A stretch of DNA of 52,571 nucleotides from Bradyrhizobium sp. (GCF_027451485.1 NZ_DAIDJE010000094.1:1-52571); one strand, 5' to 3'; positions 33,961 through 43,529 are shown, counted from the stretch's first letter. Notes: generated from the letters alone by a model not told the origin. Translations and numbers: made by a program.

Positions 33961-35853
33961 CTAGATCGCTACCTGTCTTCCGATTTCGACCACCTGGTCG
34001 TTCGGCAGGCTGAAGAAGTCGCTGACGTGGACCGCATTGCGCTCCATCACCATGAAGAGCTTTGCCTGCCATGCCGGCAGGCCCATGTTGTCCTCGCGGC
34101 CGATCACGGTTTCATGCCCGACATAGTAAGTGACGTCGGAAAGATCGACCGTGCAGCCGAGCGACCTGGCAGCAGCGAGCAGCTCCGGAATGTGCGGCCG
34201 CTCCATGAAGCCGAAATGCGCCTCGGCACGCCAGAAATTCGGTGCGACTTCAGCGATGCTGAGGCGGCCGCCGGGTGATGTCCACGGCACTGACCTGATA
34301 TCGACACGCAGCACGAACAGATGCTCGTGCAGGGCGCGGTTATGCTTGACATGCCACTGCATCACCGGCGGCGTGTCGCGCTCGGCTCGCGTCAGGAAAA
34401 CCGCGGTGCCGGGCACGCGCGGCACCCCCGCATCCTTGATGCGCGCCATGAACTTGTCGATCGGGATCAGTTGCTCGTGCATGCGCTGTTGCACGGCCGC
34501 CGCACCGCGGTGCCAGGTCCACATCACGCCGTAGACCGTAATGGCGAGCAGGAGCGGCACATAGCCGCCCTCCGCGATCTTGGTGAGATTGGCAAGAAAG
34601 AAGGCGCTGTCGACCACCAGGAAGCAGCCCGCGACGGCTCCGGCCGCGATCATACTCCATCTCCAGATATCGCGCATCGCGATGAAGAGCAGCGCCGAGG
34701 TCATCAGCATGGTGGCGGAAACGGCGATGCCGTAGGCGGCGGCGAGATGATCGGATTTGCCGAACAGGACGGTCAGGCCCACGGTGACGAGCATCAGCAG
34801 CCAGTTGACGACGCCGACATAGATCTGGCCGTAACCTTCGGACGAGGTCTGCTTGACATAGAGCCGCGGCAACCAGCCGAGTTGAATCGCCTGCCGCGTC
34901 ATCGAGAAGGCGCCGGTGATGATCGACTGGCTGGCGATGATGGTGGCAACGGTCGCCAGAGCGATCAGCGGCAACAGCAGCGGCCCGGGGCACAGCCGGT
35001 AAAAGATGTTGCCGTCGGTCGGCGTGCCCTCGAGCACCAGCGCCGCCTGGCCCGCATAGTTGAGGATCAGGCTCGGAAACACGATGGCAAACCAGGCGAG
35101 CTTGATCGGCCGGCTGCCGAAGTGCCCCATGTCGGCATAAAGCGCCTCCGCGCCAGTGACGCAGAGAAACACCGCTCCCAACACCAGGAAGCCTGTCATG
35201 CCATGCGAGACCAGGTACGACAGCCCGTACTCCGGATTGAGCGCGGCAAACACCTGCGGGTGGCCCACGATGCCCCACGCCCCGAGCAGCGCCATCGCGA
35301 AAAACCAGACCAGCATTACCGGACCGAAGAAGTGACCGATCGCAGCCGTGCCCCGCGACTGGATTGCGAACAACACAAGCAGGATCGCAACCGCTGACGG
35401 CACCACGTATGGCTGGAAGCTGGCCGTCGCCATGTTCAGGCCTTCGAGTGCCGACAGCACCGAGATTGCCGGAGTGATCGCTCCGTCGCCGTAAATCAGC
35501 GCGGCGCCGAACAGGCCGACCGCCACGATGGTCGGCCGGTGGTGCTTCTTGACGCCGAGCAGAGCCATCAGCGCGAGAATGCCGCCCTCCCCGTCATTGT
35601 CGACACGCATGGCGAAGGAGACGTATTTGACCGTGGTGATGAGGAAGAGCGTCCACAGCACCAGCGACAGCGCGCCGAGCACCGTGGCCGGGTCGGACGG
35701 CGTGTCGGTCGTGCCGAGCACCGTCTTGAACGTATAGAGCGGACTGGTTCCGATATCGCCGAAGACGATGCCGAGGGCGGTCAGCGCCAGGGCCGGCATG
35801 CTGCCCTGCGGTGCTTGCCGCACCTCGGATGTGGGGATTTCTTGTTCAGTCAC
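33961..35853 (-). CDS. kup: Low-affinity potassium uptake protein Kup
   Basis: 630 residues with about 12 TM helices in the N-terminal 430 and a cytoplasmic C-terminal domain. The Kup hallmark GIVFGDIGTSPLYTFK lies near residue 30, followed by DNDGEGGILALMAL and LIYGDGAITPAISVLSALEG. It imports K+ with H+ across the inner membrane. The start is taken at GTG 35853 (VTEQEIPTSE), which gives the usual family length; the open frame reaches a TTG at 35910. It stands alone on the minus strand. Confidence 0.95.
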   Translation of the reverse strand: MTEQEIPTSEVRQAPQGSMPALALTALGIVFGDIGTSPLYTFKTVLGTTDTPSDPATVLGALSLVLWTLFLITTVKYVSFAMRVDNDGEGGILALMALLGVKKHHRPTIVAVGLFGAALIYGDGAITPAISVLSALEGLNMATASFQPYVVPSAVAILLVLFAIQSRGTAAIGHFFGPVMLVWFFAMALLGAWGIVGHPQVFAALNPEYGLSYLVSHGMTGFLVLGAVFLCVTGAEALYADMGHFGSRPIKLAWFAIVFPSLILNYAGQAALVLEGTPTDGNIFYRLCPGPLLLPLIALATVATIIASQSIITGAFSMTRQAIQLGWLPRLYVKQTSSEGYGQIYVGVVNWLLMLVTVGLTVLFGKSDHLAAAYGIAVSATMLMTSALLFIAMRDIWRWSMIAAGAVAGCFLVVDSAFFLANLTKIAEGGYVPLLLAITVYGVMWTWHRGAAAVQQRMHEQLIPIDKFMARIKDAGVPRVPGTAVFLTRAERDTPPVMQWHVKHNRALHEHLFVLRVDIRSVPWTSPGGRLSIAEVAPNFWRAEAHFGFMERPHIPELLAAARSLGCTVDLSDVTYYVGHETVIGREDNMGLPAWQAKLFMVMERNAVHVSDFFSLPNDQVVEIGRQVAI

Positions 35854-35943
35854 GGGCCGCCACTCTGAAGGTAAGGCTATCGGCCCATTCCTACAGAGTA
35901 TCGTCGCCAATTGCGACAGCCAGGCGACCGGAGAAAAGCGGGC

Positions 35944-38338
35944 TTAGCCGTTCGCAACGCGTTTGTCGGAGGCCGCCGGCGGCAGGCCGGCTTCCAGATG
36001 CGTATACTGGCGGAAGCTGTCGATCGAGGCGGGCCTGCCCAGCAGGTAGCCCTGCACTTCGTCGCAGCTTTCCTCCTGAAGGAAACGCAGCTCCTCGTCG
36101 GTCTCCACGCCCTCTGCAATGACCGGCAGCCCCAATCCCTTGCCGAGACCCAGCACGGCGCGGACGATCGTGGCGGCCTGCTGGTTGGAGTTGACCTGCT
36201 TGATGAAGGAGCGGTCGATCTTGATCCGGTCGAAGGGAAAGGCGCGCAGGTTGGAGAGCGACGAGTAGCCGGTGCCGAAATCGTCCATCGCGATCTCGAC
36301 CCCGAGCGCCTTGACCTGGCGCAGCGTCGCCAGCGTACGATTGAGATCGCGCACCAGCGCCGTCTCGGTGATCTCGATCTCCAGGCGCTTCGCGGACAGG
36401 CCGGTCTCGATCAGGATCTGATGCAGTTCCTGGGCAAAGGAAGCGTTGTGCAGTTGCACGGCAGAAACGTTGACCGCGACCTTCAGCGGCATCTTCCAGC
36501 TGGCAGCCTCGCGGCACGCCTCCTTCAGCACCCAGTCGCCGATCTGCAGAATCGCGCCGGTTTCTTCCGCGACCGGAATGAAAACGCCCGGCGAGATCTC
36601 GCCGCGCGAGGGGCTCCTCCAGCGCACCAGAGCCTCAAAGCCAACGACTTTTCCGTGGCGAATATCGAGCTGGGGCTGGTAGGCCAGCCACAATTCGTCG
36701 CGGGAAATCGCCAGCCGCAGATCATGGTCGAGTTGACGGCGGTCGCGCACCTCGGCGCCCATTTTTGCTTCGAAGAAGCGATAGGTGCCGCGGCCCTCCT
36801 TTTTGGCACGGTAGAGCGCGACGTCGGCGTGGCTCATCAGCGATTGGCGATCGTCCGCATCATCCGGGCTGAGCGCAATGCCGATCGAGGTCGCGATCGG
36901 CACTTCCGGGGCGTCGCTGGCGTCGCGAAGCGCTTCAAGGATGGTTTCGGCGAGCCGGCCGGCAGCCGCGGGTCCCGAAATGTTCGGCAGCAAGGATCGC
37001 AAATTCGTCACCGCCGAGCCGCGCCATCATCTGGCCGTCGACCAGCAAGCCACTCACGCGCGAGGCAAAGGACAGCAAGGCACGGTCGCCGGCGGCATGG
37101 CCGAACAGATCATTGATCTCCTTGAAGCGGTCGAGATCCAGGCACATGACGCCGAGGCTCCTGCCCGGCGCAAGGCCCGCGATTTCCTGATCGACGCGGA
37201 CGTTGAAGAATGCACGGTTCGGCAGCCGGGTCAGCGCATCATGGTGCGCCAGGAACTCGATGTGCTGCTCCGCGTCCTTGCGCGCCTTCAGGTCGCGAAC
37301 CGCGATGACGTGATGAGGCCGCTCGGCGAAGATGATCGGCCGCATGATCAATTCGACCGGGTTCATCGAGCCGTCGCGATGACGCAGCTCTGTTTCGATG
37401 GCGTGATGGGGCCGCGCCATGAGCTTCGAGCGCGCCGCAGAATCGGGAAAGCAGCTTTCCAGCTTGCGGCCGACCAGGCTGTTCGCCGCCGCCCCGGCAA
37501 GTTCGGAGAAGCTCTTGTTCGCCGAGACGATCGTATGTCCATCGCAAACGAGTAACCCCTCGACGGACGCGTCCGCCAGATCGCGCATCCGGTCGGTCTC
37601 GCGCTCCGTGCGACGGTGGTCGCGGACGTCGATTACGACGCCGGCCGTCGACAGCCCGAGGATCGCAAGGCTTGCCATCGTCACGCCGACGGCGAGCAAC
37701 CCGGTCGGCAAGTCCTGTGAAACCACGATGGTCGGGTCCGGAATGATCGAAACCGCGGCCATGGCGGTGAAGTGATGGCTGAGGATGGCAAGCGCCAGCA
37801 ACAGCGCGCCGCCAAGCTTCCATCCCTCATGCTCGCCGTGCAGGCCGACCGGCAGCGCGACCGCTCCGATCACGGCACCCAACACGATCGAGGCCGCCAC
37901 CAGCACGGGATCCCAGACCACGATGCCCGCGATCTCGAAGGCGGCCATTCCCAGATAGTGCATCGCTGCGATGCCGCCGGCGACGATGGCGCCGCCGATC
38001 CAGGCGCTATGGCGCCAGTCTTTGATTAACGATACCGCCAGTCCGACTCCTGTCAGCAGGATTGCGGCGATCAGCGACAGCACCGTCAGCGCAATGTTAT
38101 AGCCGCTCGGAATGCCCGGCGAGAACGCCAGCATGGCGACGAAGTGGGTTGCCCAGATCCCAAAGCCGGTCGATATCGCCGAAACCGCCAGCCAGAGCTC
38201 TCGCATCCGCCCTTCGGCAGCGCGGGCATAACGCAACAGCCTGATCGCCGAGATCGATGCGAGCAGGCAGACGAAAGCGGCAAGGCCGACAAGCTTCAGG
38301 TCATGTGCCGTGGCGATACAGTTGTAAACCTTGAACAT
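35944..38338 (-). pseudogene. MHYT-PAS-GGDEF-EAL cyclic-di-GMP protein, frameshifted
   Basis: Two adjacent frames make one 797-residue protein if a single base is removed. The 5' part (38338 to about 36993) encodes an MHYT membrane sensor (THFVAM, AMHYLGM, SHHFTAM), a PAS domain (ASVEGLLVCDGHTIVSANKS) and a GGDEF domain up to GGDEFAIL, then runs into about 17 unrelated residues. The other frame resumes with LPNISGPAAAGRLAE and a full EAL domain (FEALVRW, DDFGTGYSSL, AEGVET). The expected CCTGCTGCC reads CCTTGCTGCC, so one extra T (A at 36992 or 36993 on the plus strand) explains the break. It may be a genuine mutation or a sequencing error. Confidence 0.85.
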
Positions 38339-38656
38339 GAAACATTCCGCTTTCGGATCTGCGTCCGGCAGCGAAGCCTACGCGTCCCGGTGTGAATGCT
38401 GCGTAAATTCAATCGACAGACAACCTGACATCGGAGGGAACCAGGAGTTTATGCGGTGGGCGATGCCCCGTGAAACTGCGGTCCAGGCGCGCATGGAACC
38501 CGGCGGGAACTCGAAAGAGTGCGACAGACCCGACGATTTCGGGTTCCACCCGATGAGCGCTCGCAAAGATCGCTGACGCCCGGAATTGCGTTTGGTGCTG
38601 AAGCAGGCCGGCAACATCGCGCGACCGTCGGTCGGCACCGGTTCCGACTAAAGCGA
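38339..38656. other. 318-bp spacer without a supported gene
   Basis: It lies upstream of the MHYT gene and downstream of the ABM-domain gene. An open frame exists on the minus strand (38378-38638), but its composition and lack of a good ribosome-binding site do not support it. I see no clear promoter or repeat here. Confidence 0.4.
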
Positions 38657-39343
38657 TTAGAGCACCTTGAACACGCGCTCGTCGTAAAGCGCGCCGCCCA
38701 TCGGCTGCAATTGTTCGCGGAAGGTGCGTACCGCCGTCGACGAGATCCAGGCATCCTTGTCGGCCTGCGACCTCCAGGCCTCGACCACCGTGAAGTGGTT
38801 CTTCCGGTTGGCCTGAACATTGTCGTCGAACCGCAGATTGCCGGGCGCATGCCTGCCTTCTTCGACAAAAGCCTTTACCTTAGCCGTGCCCGGCTCTACC
38901 TGGGTCGGAACCACGTCGACATGGGTGAGCACCAGGATCTCGCCAGTGCGGAGCGGCCTCATCGGGCCGACCGACAGCGCCACATGAATCCGCTCGTCAT
39001 AGGCTGCGCTGCGCAACGGATCGAGCGCCGCACGAAATTTCGTGTAAGCCTCTGTCGAGGCAAAAGCCTGCTTGGCCGCCAACGACTTCCACTGCTCGAC
39101 GAGTGCGAAATGCCCTGCATCGGAAATCCGCTGGCCGGCGTCGATCTGCGCGGCGCCATCGGCTTTGCGGGCGGCGGCGGCATAGGCAGCGATAAGCTTG
39201 CGCGCCTCCATCGCCTTGGCGGGCGCGACTTCGGCATAGGTCACGACGGTGACCGGCTGGCTCGAATCCTGCGCGCAGGCGCTGGTGCCAGCCGAGAACA
39301 GGCAGGCCGTGGTGATAACGGCCGCCGCAAACAAACGATGCAT
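38657..39343 (-). CDS. Periplasmic tandem ABM-domain protein
   Basis: 228 residues. A signal peptide (LFAAAVITTACLFSAGTSACA) is cut near residue 25. Two related alpha-beta-barrel halves follow: VTVVTYAEVAPAKAMEARKL...HFALVEQWKS about 31-125, and ILVLTHVDVVPTQVEPGTAK...HFTVVEAWRS about 132-228. Both match antibiotic-biosynthesis-monooxygenase (ABM) or dimeric alpha-beta barrel domains. ABM proteins are usually single-domain and cytosolic, so export and duplication are unusual. GGAGGAA precedes ATG 39343. The function could be cofactor-free oxygenation or small-ligand binding. Confidence 0.8.
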   Translation of the reverse strand: MHRLFAAAVITTACLFSAGTSACAQDSSQPVTVVTYAEVAPAKAMEARKLIAAYAAAARKADGAAQIDAGQRISDAGHFALVEQWKSLAAKQAFASTEAYTKFRAALDPLRSAAYDERIHVALSVGPMRPLRTGEILVLTHVDVVPTQVEPGTAKVKAFVEEGRHAPGNLRFDDNVQANRKNHFTVVEAWRSQADKDAWISSTAVRTFREQLQPMGGALYDERVFKVL

Positions 39344-39364
39344 GGGGTATTTCCTCCGGCAACG

Positions 39365-39391
39365 ACGGATGCTCCTATGAGTGGCATCCGT
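39365..39391. repeat. Perfect 8-bp inverted repeat between kinase and ABM genes
   Basis: ACGGATGC...GCATCCGT with an 11-nt loop, 22 bp upstream of the ABM-domain start and 48 bp after the histidine kinase stop. It could be an operator for the ABM gene or the end hairpin of the kinase transcript; no T-run. Confidence 0.4.
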
Positions 39392-39438
39392 TCATAAGTC
39401 CGGAACATCTTCGCGCAGGAGAAGCCGGCGTCAAGCTC

Positions 39439-40809
39439 TCAACTCTTCGGGTACGGCGCCGCCGAGATAAAGTGCAGGGAAAAGCATGCGCCGCCCGCCG
39501 GCCGGTTCTCCACCTCGACGGTGGCCCCGTGCAATTCAGCGATCCGCTGCACGATGGACAAACCCAATCCCGAACTGCCCTGGCTGTTGCGGTCGTGCCG
39601 CCAGAAGCGGTGGAAGATCAGCTCGCGCTCCTCGCCCGAAATGCCGGGGCCACGGTCCTGCACCGACACCGTGCCGCTCTCCTCGACAACGAATTCCACC
39701 ACGGTGTCCCTGGGCGTATGGCGGATGGCGTTTTCGGCGAGGTTGCGGATCGCCCGCTTGATCATCTCGGCATTGCCCTTGACCAGCACCGGCGCGGTCG
39801 TACCCAGAAGTTCGATTTCACGACCCTGTTCGAGCGCCAGCGGCGCGACAAAGCCGGCCACTTCGGCCGTGGCGGCCTGCAGATCGGCGACCTCGGCAGG
39901 ATCGATTGCGAAGGCTTCGAGCTCGGCGATGTCGAGCAACTGGCCAACCACCCGGCTCATCGCCTCGATGTCCTGAAGCAGTGCTTTCGCAACGTGGGGA
40001 TCGTCGAGCGTCTCGACACGGGTGCGCAGGATGGAAAGTGGCGTGCGCAGTTCATGGGCCGCATCGGCGGTGAATTCGCGTTGGAGCCGAAAGCCTTCAT
40101 CGAGGCGGTCGAGCGCCTTGTTGATCGCCGACACCAGCGGACGCACCTCACTCGGTATTTCCTTGAGCGGCAGGCGAATGTCGGTGCGGGCCGGCGTGAT
40201 CTGCTGTGCAGTTTCGGAAGCCTGCCGCAGCGGCCAAAGCGCGCGACGGAAGATCGCGATATCGATCACCAGAAGCAGAAGCAGGATCGGCAGCGTGATC
40301 CAGCCGACGTGACGGTAGAAATCGTTGACGATGTCGTCGGTCAACACGTCGCTGTTGGCGAGGTCTTCGGCCGCCTGTACCCACACCGTCCTGCCGCCGA
40401 CGATGCGGCGGACGCTGGCGCCTGAGATGGCAGCATCACCGCTATTGGTCTCCAGAAACTCGACCGTGGCCGAGCGCGGATCGGCGGCAAAGACCGGCGC
40501 ATTGTCCTTCAGAGAAGAGAACAGCGTCTTGCCGGCCTGGTCGACGACCGCATAGGAATATCGTCCGTACGGCTGGGAGTAGAGCCCCTGAAGGTTGGGC
40601 GGCAGGTGCAGCGAAAGCTGGCCGTCCGCATCAAGGCCGAGATGCTCCGCGAGCGATACCGCCTGCTCCTCCATCGCGTCGTTGTGGATGTTGTTGGTCG
40701 CAACACTGAGCAGCCACGACAGAGCCACCGACATCAGAACCGACGTGATCGCCACCGCGATCACATGCAGGATCACGATGCGCGAGATGATCGATTCAAA
40801 CCGGATCAC
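39439..40809 (-). CDS. Sensor histidine kinase (QseC/TctE-like)
   Basis: 456 residues. TM1 is near residue 10-35 (VILHVIAVAITSVLMSVALSW), a periplasmic sensor domain of about 130 residues follows, and TM2 is near 168-188. A HAMP-like linker leads to the H-box FTADAAHELRTPLS with the phospho-accepting His, the N-box NLAENAIRHTP and G-boxes DRGPGISGEE and GSSGLGLSIV. The start is GTG 40809 with GAGGA upstream, overlapping the response regulator by 14 bp. Signal unknown; the layout resembles TctE-like kinases, and a Bug-type tricarboxylate binding protein lies 2.7 kb away. Confidence 0.93.
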   Translation of the reverse strand: MIRFESIISRIVILHVIAVAITSVLMSVALSWLLSVATNNIHNDAMEEQAVSLAEHLGLDADGQLSLHLPPNLQGLYSQPYGRYSYAVVDQAGKTLFSSLKDNAPVFAADPRSATVEFLETNSGDAAISGASVRRIVGGRTVWVQAAEDLANSDVLTDDIVNDFYRHVGWITLPILLLLLVIDIAIFRRALWPLRQASETAQQITPARTDIRLPLKEIPSEVRPLVSAINKALDRLDEGFRLQREFTADAAHELRTPLSILRTRVETLDDPHVAKALLQDIEAMSRVVGQLLDIAELEAFAIDPAEVADLQAATAEVAGFVAPLALEQGREIELLGTTAPVLVKGNAEMIKRAIRNLAENAIRHTPRDTVVEFVVEESGTVSVQDRGPGISGEERELIFHRFWRHDRNSQGSSGLGLSIVQRIAELHGATVEVENRPAGGACFSLHFISAAPYPKS

Positions 40810-41482
40810 GCTTTTCCTCGGCGATCAGATAGCCGACACCGCGGATCGTATGGATCGTCACCTTTGCGCCGCGGTCGGACAGCTGCTTGCGCAGGCGGTG
40901 AACATAGACCTCGATGGCGTTGGAAGCGACGTCGCCGGAGAGGCCGAAGATATGATCCTCGACCTGCTTCTTCGAGACCACCCGGCCCTTGCTGCGCATC
41001 AGAAGTTCGAGAACCTCCGTTTCGCGCGACGACAGCACCTGCGGCTGATTGTCGATCAGCGCCTGCCGACCGCGAAGGTCGAATTCGAGATTGGCGATGT
41101 GCAGCGAATTGCCGAGCTGCTGGCCGGGCCGGCGCAACTGCGCCTCCAGTCGCGCCACCAACTCTTCCAGAGCGAACGGCTTCACCATGTAATCGTCGGC
41201 ACCCGAGCGCAGGCCCGAGACGCGATCCTGCAAGCCGCCACGCGCGGTGAGCACCAGCACGGGAGTCGAGTCCTTGCGATGGCGCAGCTCACGCAGGATA
41301 GCGAGGCCGTCGCCGTCCGGCAGGCCGAGATCGAGAATGATCGCGGCGTAGGTAGTCGTCATCAGCACAGCGCGCGCTTCCGAAGCGGTCGCGAGCAGAT
41401 CGACCTCATAGCCCGCCGCCCGCAAGCCCTTGGCGAGCAGTTCGGACAACACTGCATTGTCTTCGATCACCAGTAGACGCAT
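40796..41482 (-). CDS. OmpR-family response regulator (QseB/TctD-like)
   Basis: 228 residues. The receiver domain has acidic residues in VIEDN, phospho-Asp in AAIILDLGLPDGDG, and the conserved Lys in DDYMVKPF. The winged-helix domain ends with IEVYVHRLRKQLSDRGAKVTI-type recognition and GVGYLIAEE. It pairs with the kinase (14-bp overlap). A TGTAAGG direct repeat of 11-bp period and a 16-bp palindrome lie upstream, suggesting autoregulation. Confidence 0.94.
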   Translation of the reverse strand: MRLLVIEDNAVLSELLAKGLRAAGYEVDLLATASEARAVLMTTTYAAIILDLGLPDGDGLAILRELRHRKDSTPVLVLTARGGLQDRVSGLRSGADDYMVKPFALEELVARLEAQLRRPGQQLGNSLHIANLEFDLRGRQALIDNQPQVLSSRETEVLELLMRSKGRVVSKKQVEDHIFGLSGDVASNAIEVYVHRLRKQLSDRGAKVTIHTIRGVGYLIAEEKRDPV

Positions 41483-41533
41483 CGCAGGAGCCTGACGATT
41501 CGCAAGCGCCAGCTTTGGGCCCTTTTGCCGCTA

Positions 41534-41549
41534 ACGACAAGCTTGTCGT
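41534..41549. promoter_or_regulatory. 16-bp perfect palindrome upstream of the response regulator
   Basis: ACGACAAGCTTGTCGT, with no mismatch, 52-67 bp before ATG 41482. It is in the right place for a promoter-overlapping operator. Confidence 0.45.
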
Positions 41550-41577
41550 CGCGGCCGAGGTTAACAGAAGCGCGCGC

Positions 41578-41595
41578 TGTAAGGTTGATGTAAGG
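41578..41595 (-). promoter_or_regulatory. Response-regulator box: TGTAAGG direct repeat, 11-bp period
   Basis: TGTAAGGTTGATGTAAGG. Two TGTAAGG units start 11 bp apart, the one-helical-turn layout used by OmpR-family regulators (PmrA and QseB sites have a similar TTAAGG repeat). It lies 96-113 bp upstream of the regulator gene. CAGAAGC/GCTTCTG arms (41565-41601) enclose it and could form a hairpin after the SCO gene. Confidence 0.5.
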
Positions 41596-41601
41596 CTTCT
41601 G

Positions 41602-42228
41602 CTACTTCGCGAGGTATTTGCGCAAAACTTCGGTCAGCTTTCCGGGATCCGTCTGCGGCGGCATGAACCCGAGATATTCGCCCTGCCGGCCGACCAGATA
41701 GATGACACCGGTGTGATCGATGGCGTATTCGCCGTCGGCCGTCGGCGGCCGCCTGGCATAGAACGCCTTGTAGGCGTTGGCGACCTTCCGGATTTGCTCG
41801 GGCGTGCCGGTCAGTCCGATGAAGCTCTTGTGAAACGCTGAAATATACTCAGCCAGTACCTTGGTGTCGCGTTCGGGGTCGATGGTGATGAAGATCGGTT
41901 GCACGCCATTGGCCAGAGGTCCCAGCGCGTCGAGGGCCTGCGTAATCGCCATCAGGTCGGCCGGGCAGACGTCCGGGCAAAATGTGTAGCCGAAATAGAC
42001 GATCATCAGCTTGCCACGGAAGTCGCGGTCGCTGCGCGCCCGGCCCGCCGGATCGAGGAGCGTGAACGGGCCGCCGACTTGAGTTCGGCCATACATCAGG
42101 TCGTCCATCATCTGCGCGGCGGCGGCCTGGTCCGGTGTGCTATCGTCTGCGCAAGCCATTTCGGCCGAGATGCCAAAGGCCAGCAGCGCAAGGAAAAGCC
42201 GCCAGGCTTTTGCTTCCCGCGGGGACAC
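41602..42228 (-). CDS. SCO1/SenC family copper-binding thioredoxin-fold protein
   Basis: 208 residues with an N-terminal signal (FLALLAFGISAEMACADD). The thioredoxin-like domain carries the metal site FGYTFCPDVCP (CxxxC) and the distal His in AIDHTGVIYLV, plus FITIDPERDT. SCO proteins deliver copper to cytochrome oxidase CuA or act as thiol reductases in the periplasm. Start GTG 42228 lies 3 bp after the stop of the metallo-beta-lactamase-fold gene, so they are co-transcribed. Confidence 0.92.
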   Translation of the reverse strand: MSPREAKAWRLFLALLAFGISAEMACADDSTPDQAAAAQMMDDLMYGRTQVGGPFTLLDPAGRARSDRDFRGKLMIVYFGYTFCPDVCPADLMAITQALDALGPLANGVQPIFITIDPERDTKVLAEYISAFHKSFIGLTGTPEQIRKVANAYKAFYARRPPTADGEYAIDHTGVIYLVGRQGEYLGFMPPQTDPGKLTEVLRKYLAK

Positions 42229-42231
42229 CGC

Positions 42232-43335
42232 TCAAATGCCGAAGCTGATGCGGGTGCCGGTGGTGGTTGTCAGCACCTTGCCCGGCATCTGCCGCTGCGC
42301 CTCCTCGGTGAAATTGAGGCCGCTGCAGTGCATGGGGATCACGACGTCGGGATTTAATTTTGCGATCTCGGCAACGACCAGTTTCAGATAGTCCGTCGGC
42401 GCGGGCCCGAGATGGAAGCCGCCCACGATGGCATGCACCTTATCAACGCCCGAGACCTCCATCGCCTGCCGCACGGAATTGACGATGCCGACGTGACCGC
42501 AGGACGAGATGACGATAAGGCCTTTGTCCCTAAGGTTGAAGCAGGTCGCGTGTTCATGGATGTGCTCGTCAGGAACGATCTTGCCTTCCATCTCCGCCGG
42601 CAAATAATGGCTCCAGTTGCAGCCGGCGCCGTCCTTCTGCTTGAACTCGACCAGCGTGTTCGGCAGCACCTTTTCGATCGAATTGCGCTTGATTTTTCCG
42701 GTCGTGAAAGCGAGATCGCCGATCACCGTCGGCGTTTCGCACAAGACAACGTTGACGTCGCGCTTGGCGAGGTCACGGCGATCGAGCATCCCGTAGTCGC
42801 TGAGATCGCCCTGACCATTCCTGCTATAGCGCTGGCAGAAATTGTCTTCGCCGCCGGCATAGATCGTGAGGTCCGCCGGCATCGACTTGCGATGCCTGTC
42901 GAGAAAGCCCATCATGCCGCCGAGATGGTCCCAATGGCCGTGGCTCATGATCAGTGCGTCGACCTTGGATGGGTCGACCTTGAGCAATTCCATGTTGCCG
43001 TTGATGGCTTCGGGCGTCCAGCCAAAATCAAGCAGGAGCGTGCGCCTGGTGTCGCCGCGCTGCGGCTCGAGGTATAGCGACAGACCCCATTCGCTGTGCA
43101 GCGGCCGCAACGAATTCGACGAGCGGCCGGCCTCGGTCCTGACGCCCGCAACTTGCGCAGGCTTGAAGAATATATCGCTGGAACTGTCGACGATCACCCG
43201 TACGCTGAGCTTGTCGATGACCGGCACCTCGATCGGAGCAGCCTTTGAAAGCTCGATGCAGGAAAATCCGCCGGCGGCAGCGGCGGCGAAGCCGGCGGAC
43301 ATTTTCAGCGCGTCACGTCGATTGAAATCAGGCAC
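42232..43335 (-). CDS. Tat-exported metallo-beta-lactamase-fold hydrolase
   Basis: 367 residues. A twin-arginine leader (FNRRDALKMSAGFAAAAAGG) is followed by a large MBL fold with LLLDFGWTPEA, the metal motif MSHGHWDHLGG, SSCGHVGIVN and IPMHCSG. The arrangement resembles the group annotated as dihydropterin/ribofuranosyl-aminobenzene phosphate synthase-like MBL proteins; the reaction is unknown. Start GTG 43335 is favoured by GGGAGGGAAG just upstream; the open frame continues 59 codons further without support. It is co-transcribed with the SCO gene, which may hint at a metal or thiol link. Confidence 0.85.
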   Translation of the reverse strand: MPDFNRRDALKMSAGFAAAAAGGFSCIELSKAAPIEVPVIDKLSVRVIVDSSSDIFFKPAQVAGVRTEAGRSSNSLRPLHSEWGLSLYLEPQRGDTRRTLLLDFGWTPEAINGNMELLKVDPSKVDALIMSHGHWDHLGGMMGFLDRHRKSMPADLTIYAGGEDNFCQRYSRNGQGDLSDYGMLDRRDLAKRDVNVVLCETPTVIGDLAFTTGKIKRNSIEKVLPNTLVEFKQKDGAGCNWSHYLPAEMEGKIVPDEHIHEHATCFNLRDKGLIVISSCGHVGIVNSVRQAMEVSGVDKVHAIVGGFHLGPAPTDYLKLVVAEIAKLNPDVVIPMHCSGLNFTEEAQRQMPGKVLTTTTGTRISFGI

Positions 43336-43529
43336 GCTTCCCTCCCTTGGTCCCCTGGCGACAGTACAGGCCGGAGCAGCCGGCGTGTCAATGCAAGGAC
43401 GGACTCCACGGGGCGATCGGCCGCCAGACCCGGTCGGACGACATCCGCGCTCCCCGTTGGCAAAAACATACCTGTCCCGCCGCGGACGGATTGAATGATC
43501 CCGTTTGCCCAACTATCGTGCGCCGCGTG

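Noticed and set aside
36985..37000. Programmed ribosomal frameshift in the MHYT-GGDEF-EAL gene
   Set aside because: CCTTGCTG is not a known slippery sequence, and the restored reading is exactly one base from the usual family text; an indel is simpler.
38378..38638. 86-codon frame in the spacer before the MHYT gene
   Set aside because: No ribosome-binding site, no family resemblance and random-looking composition.
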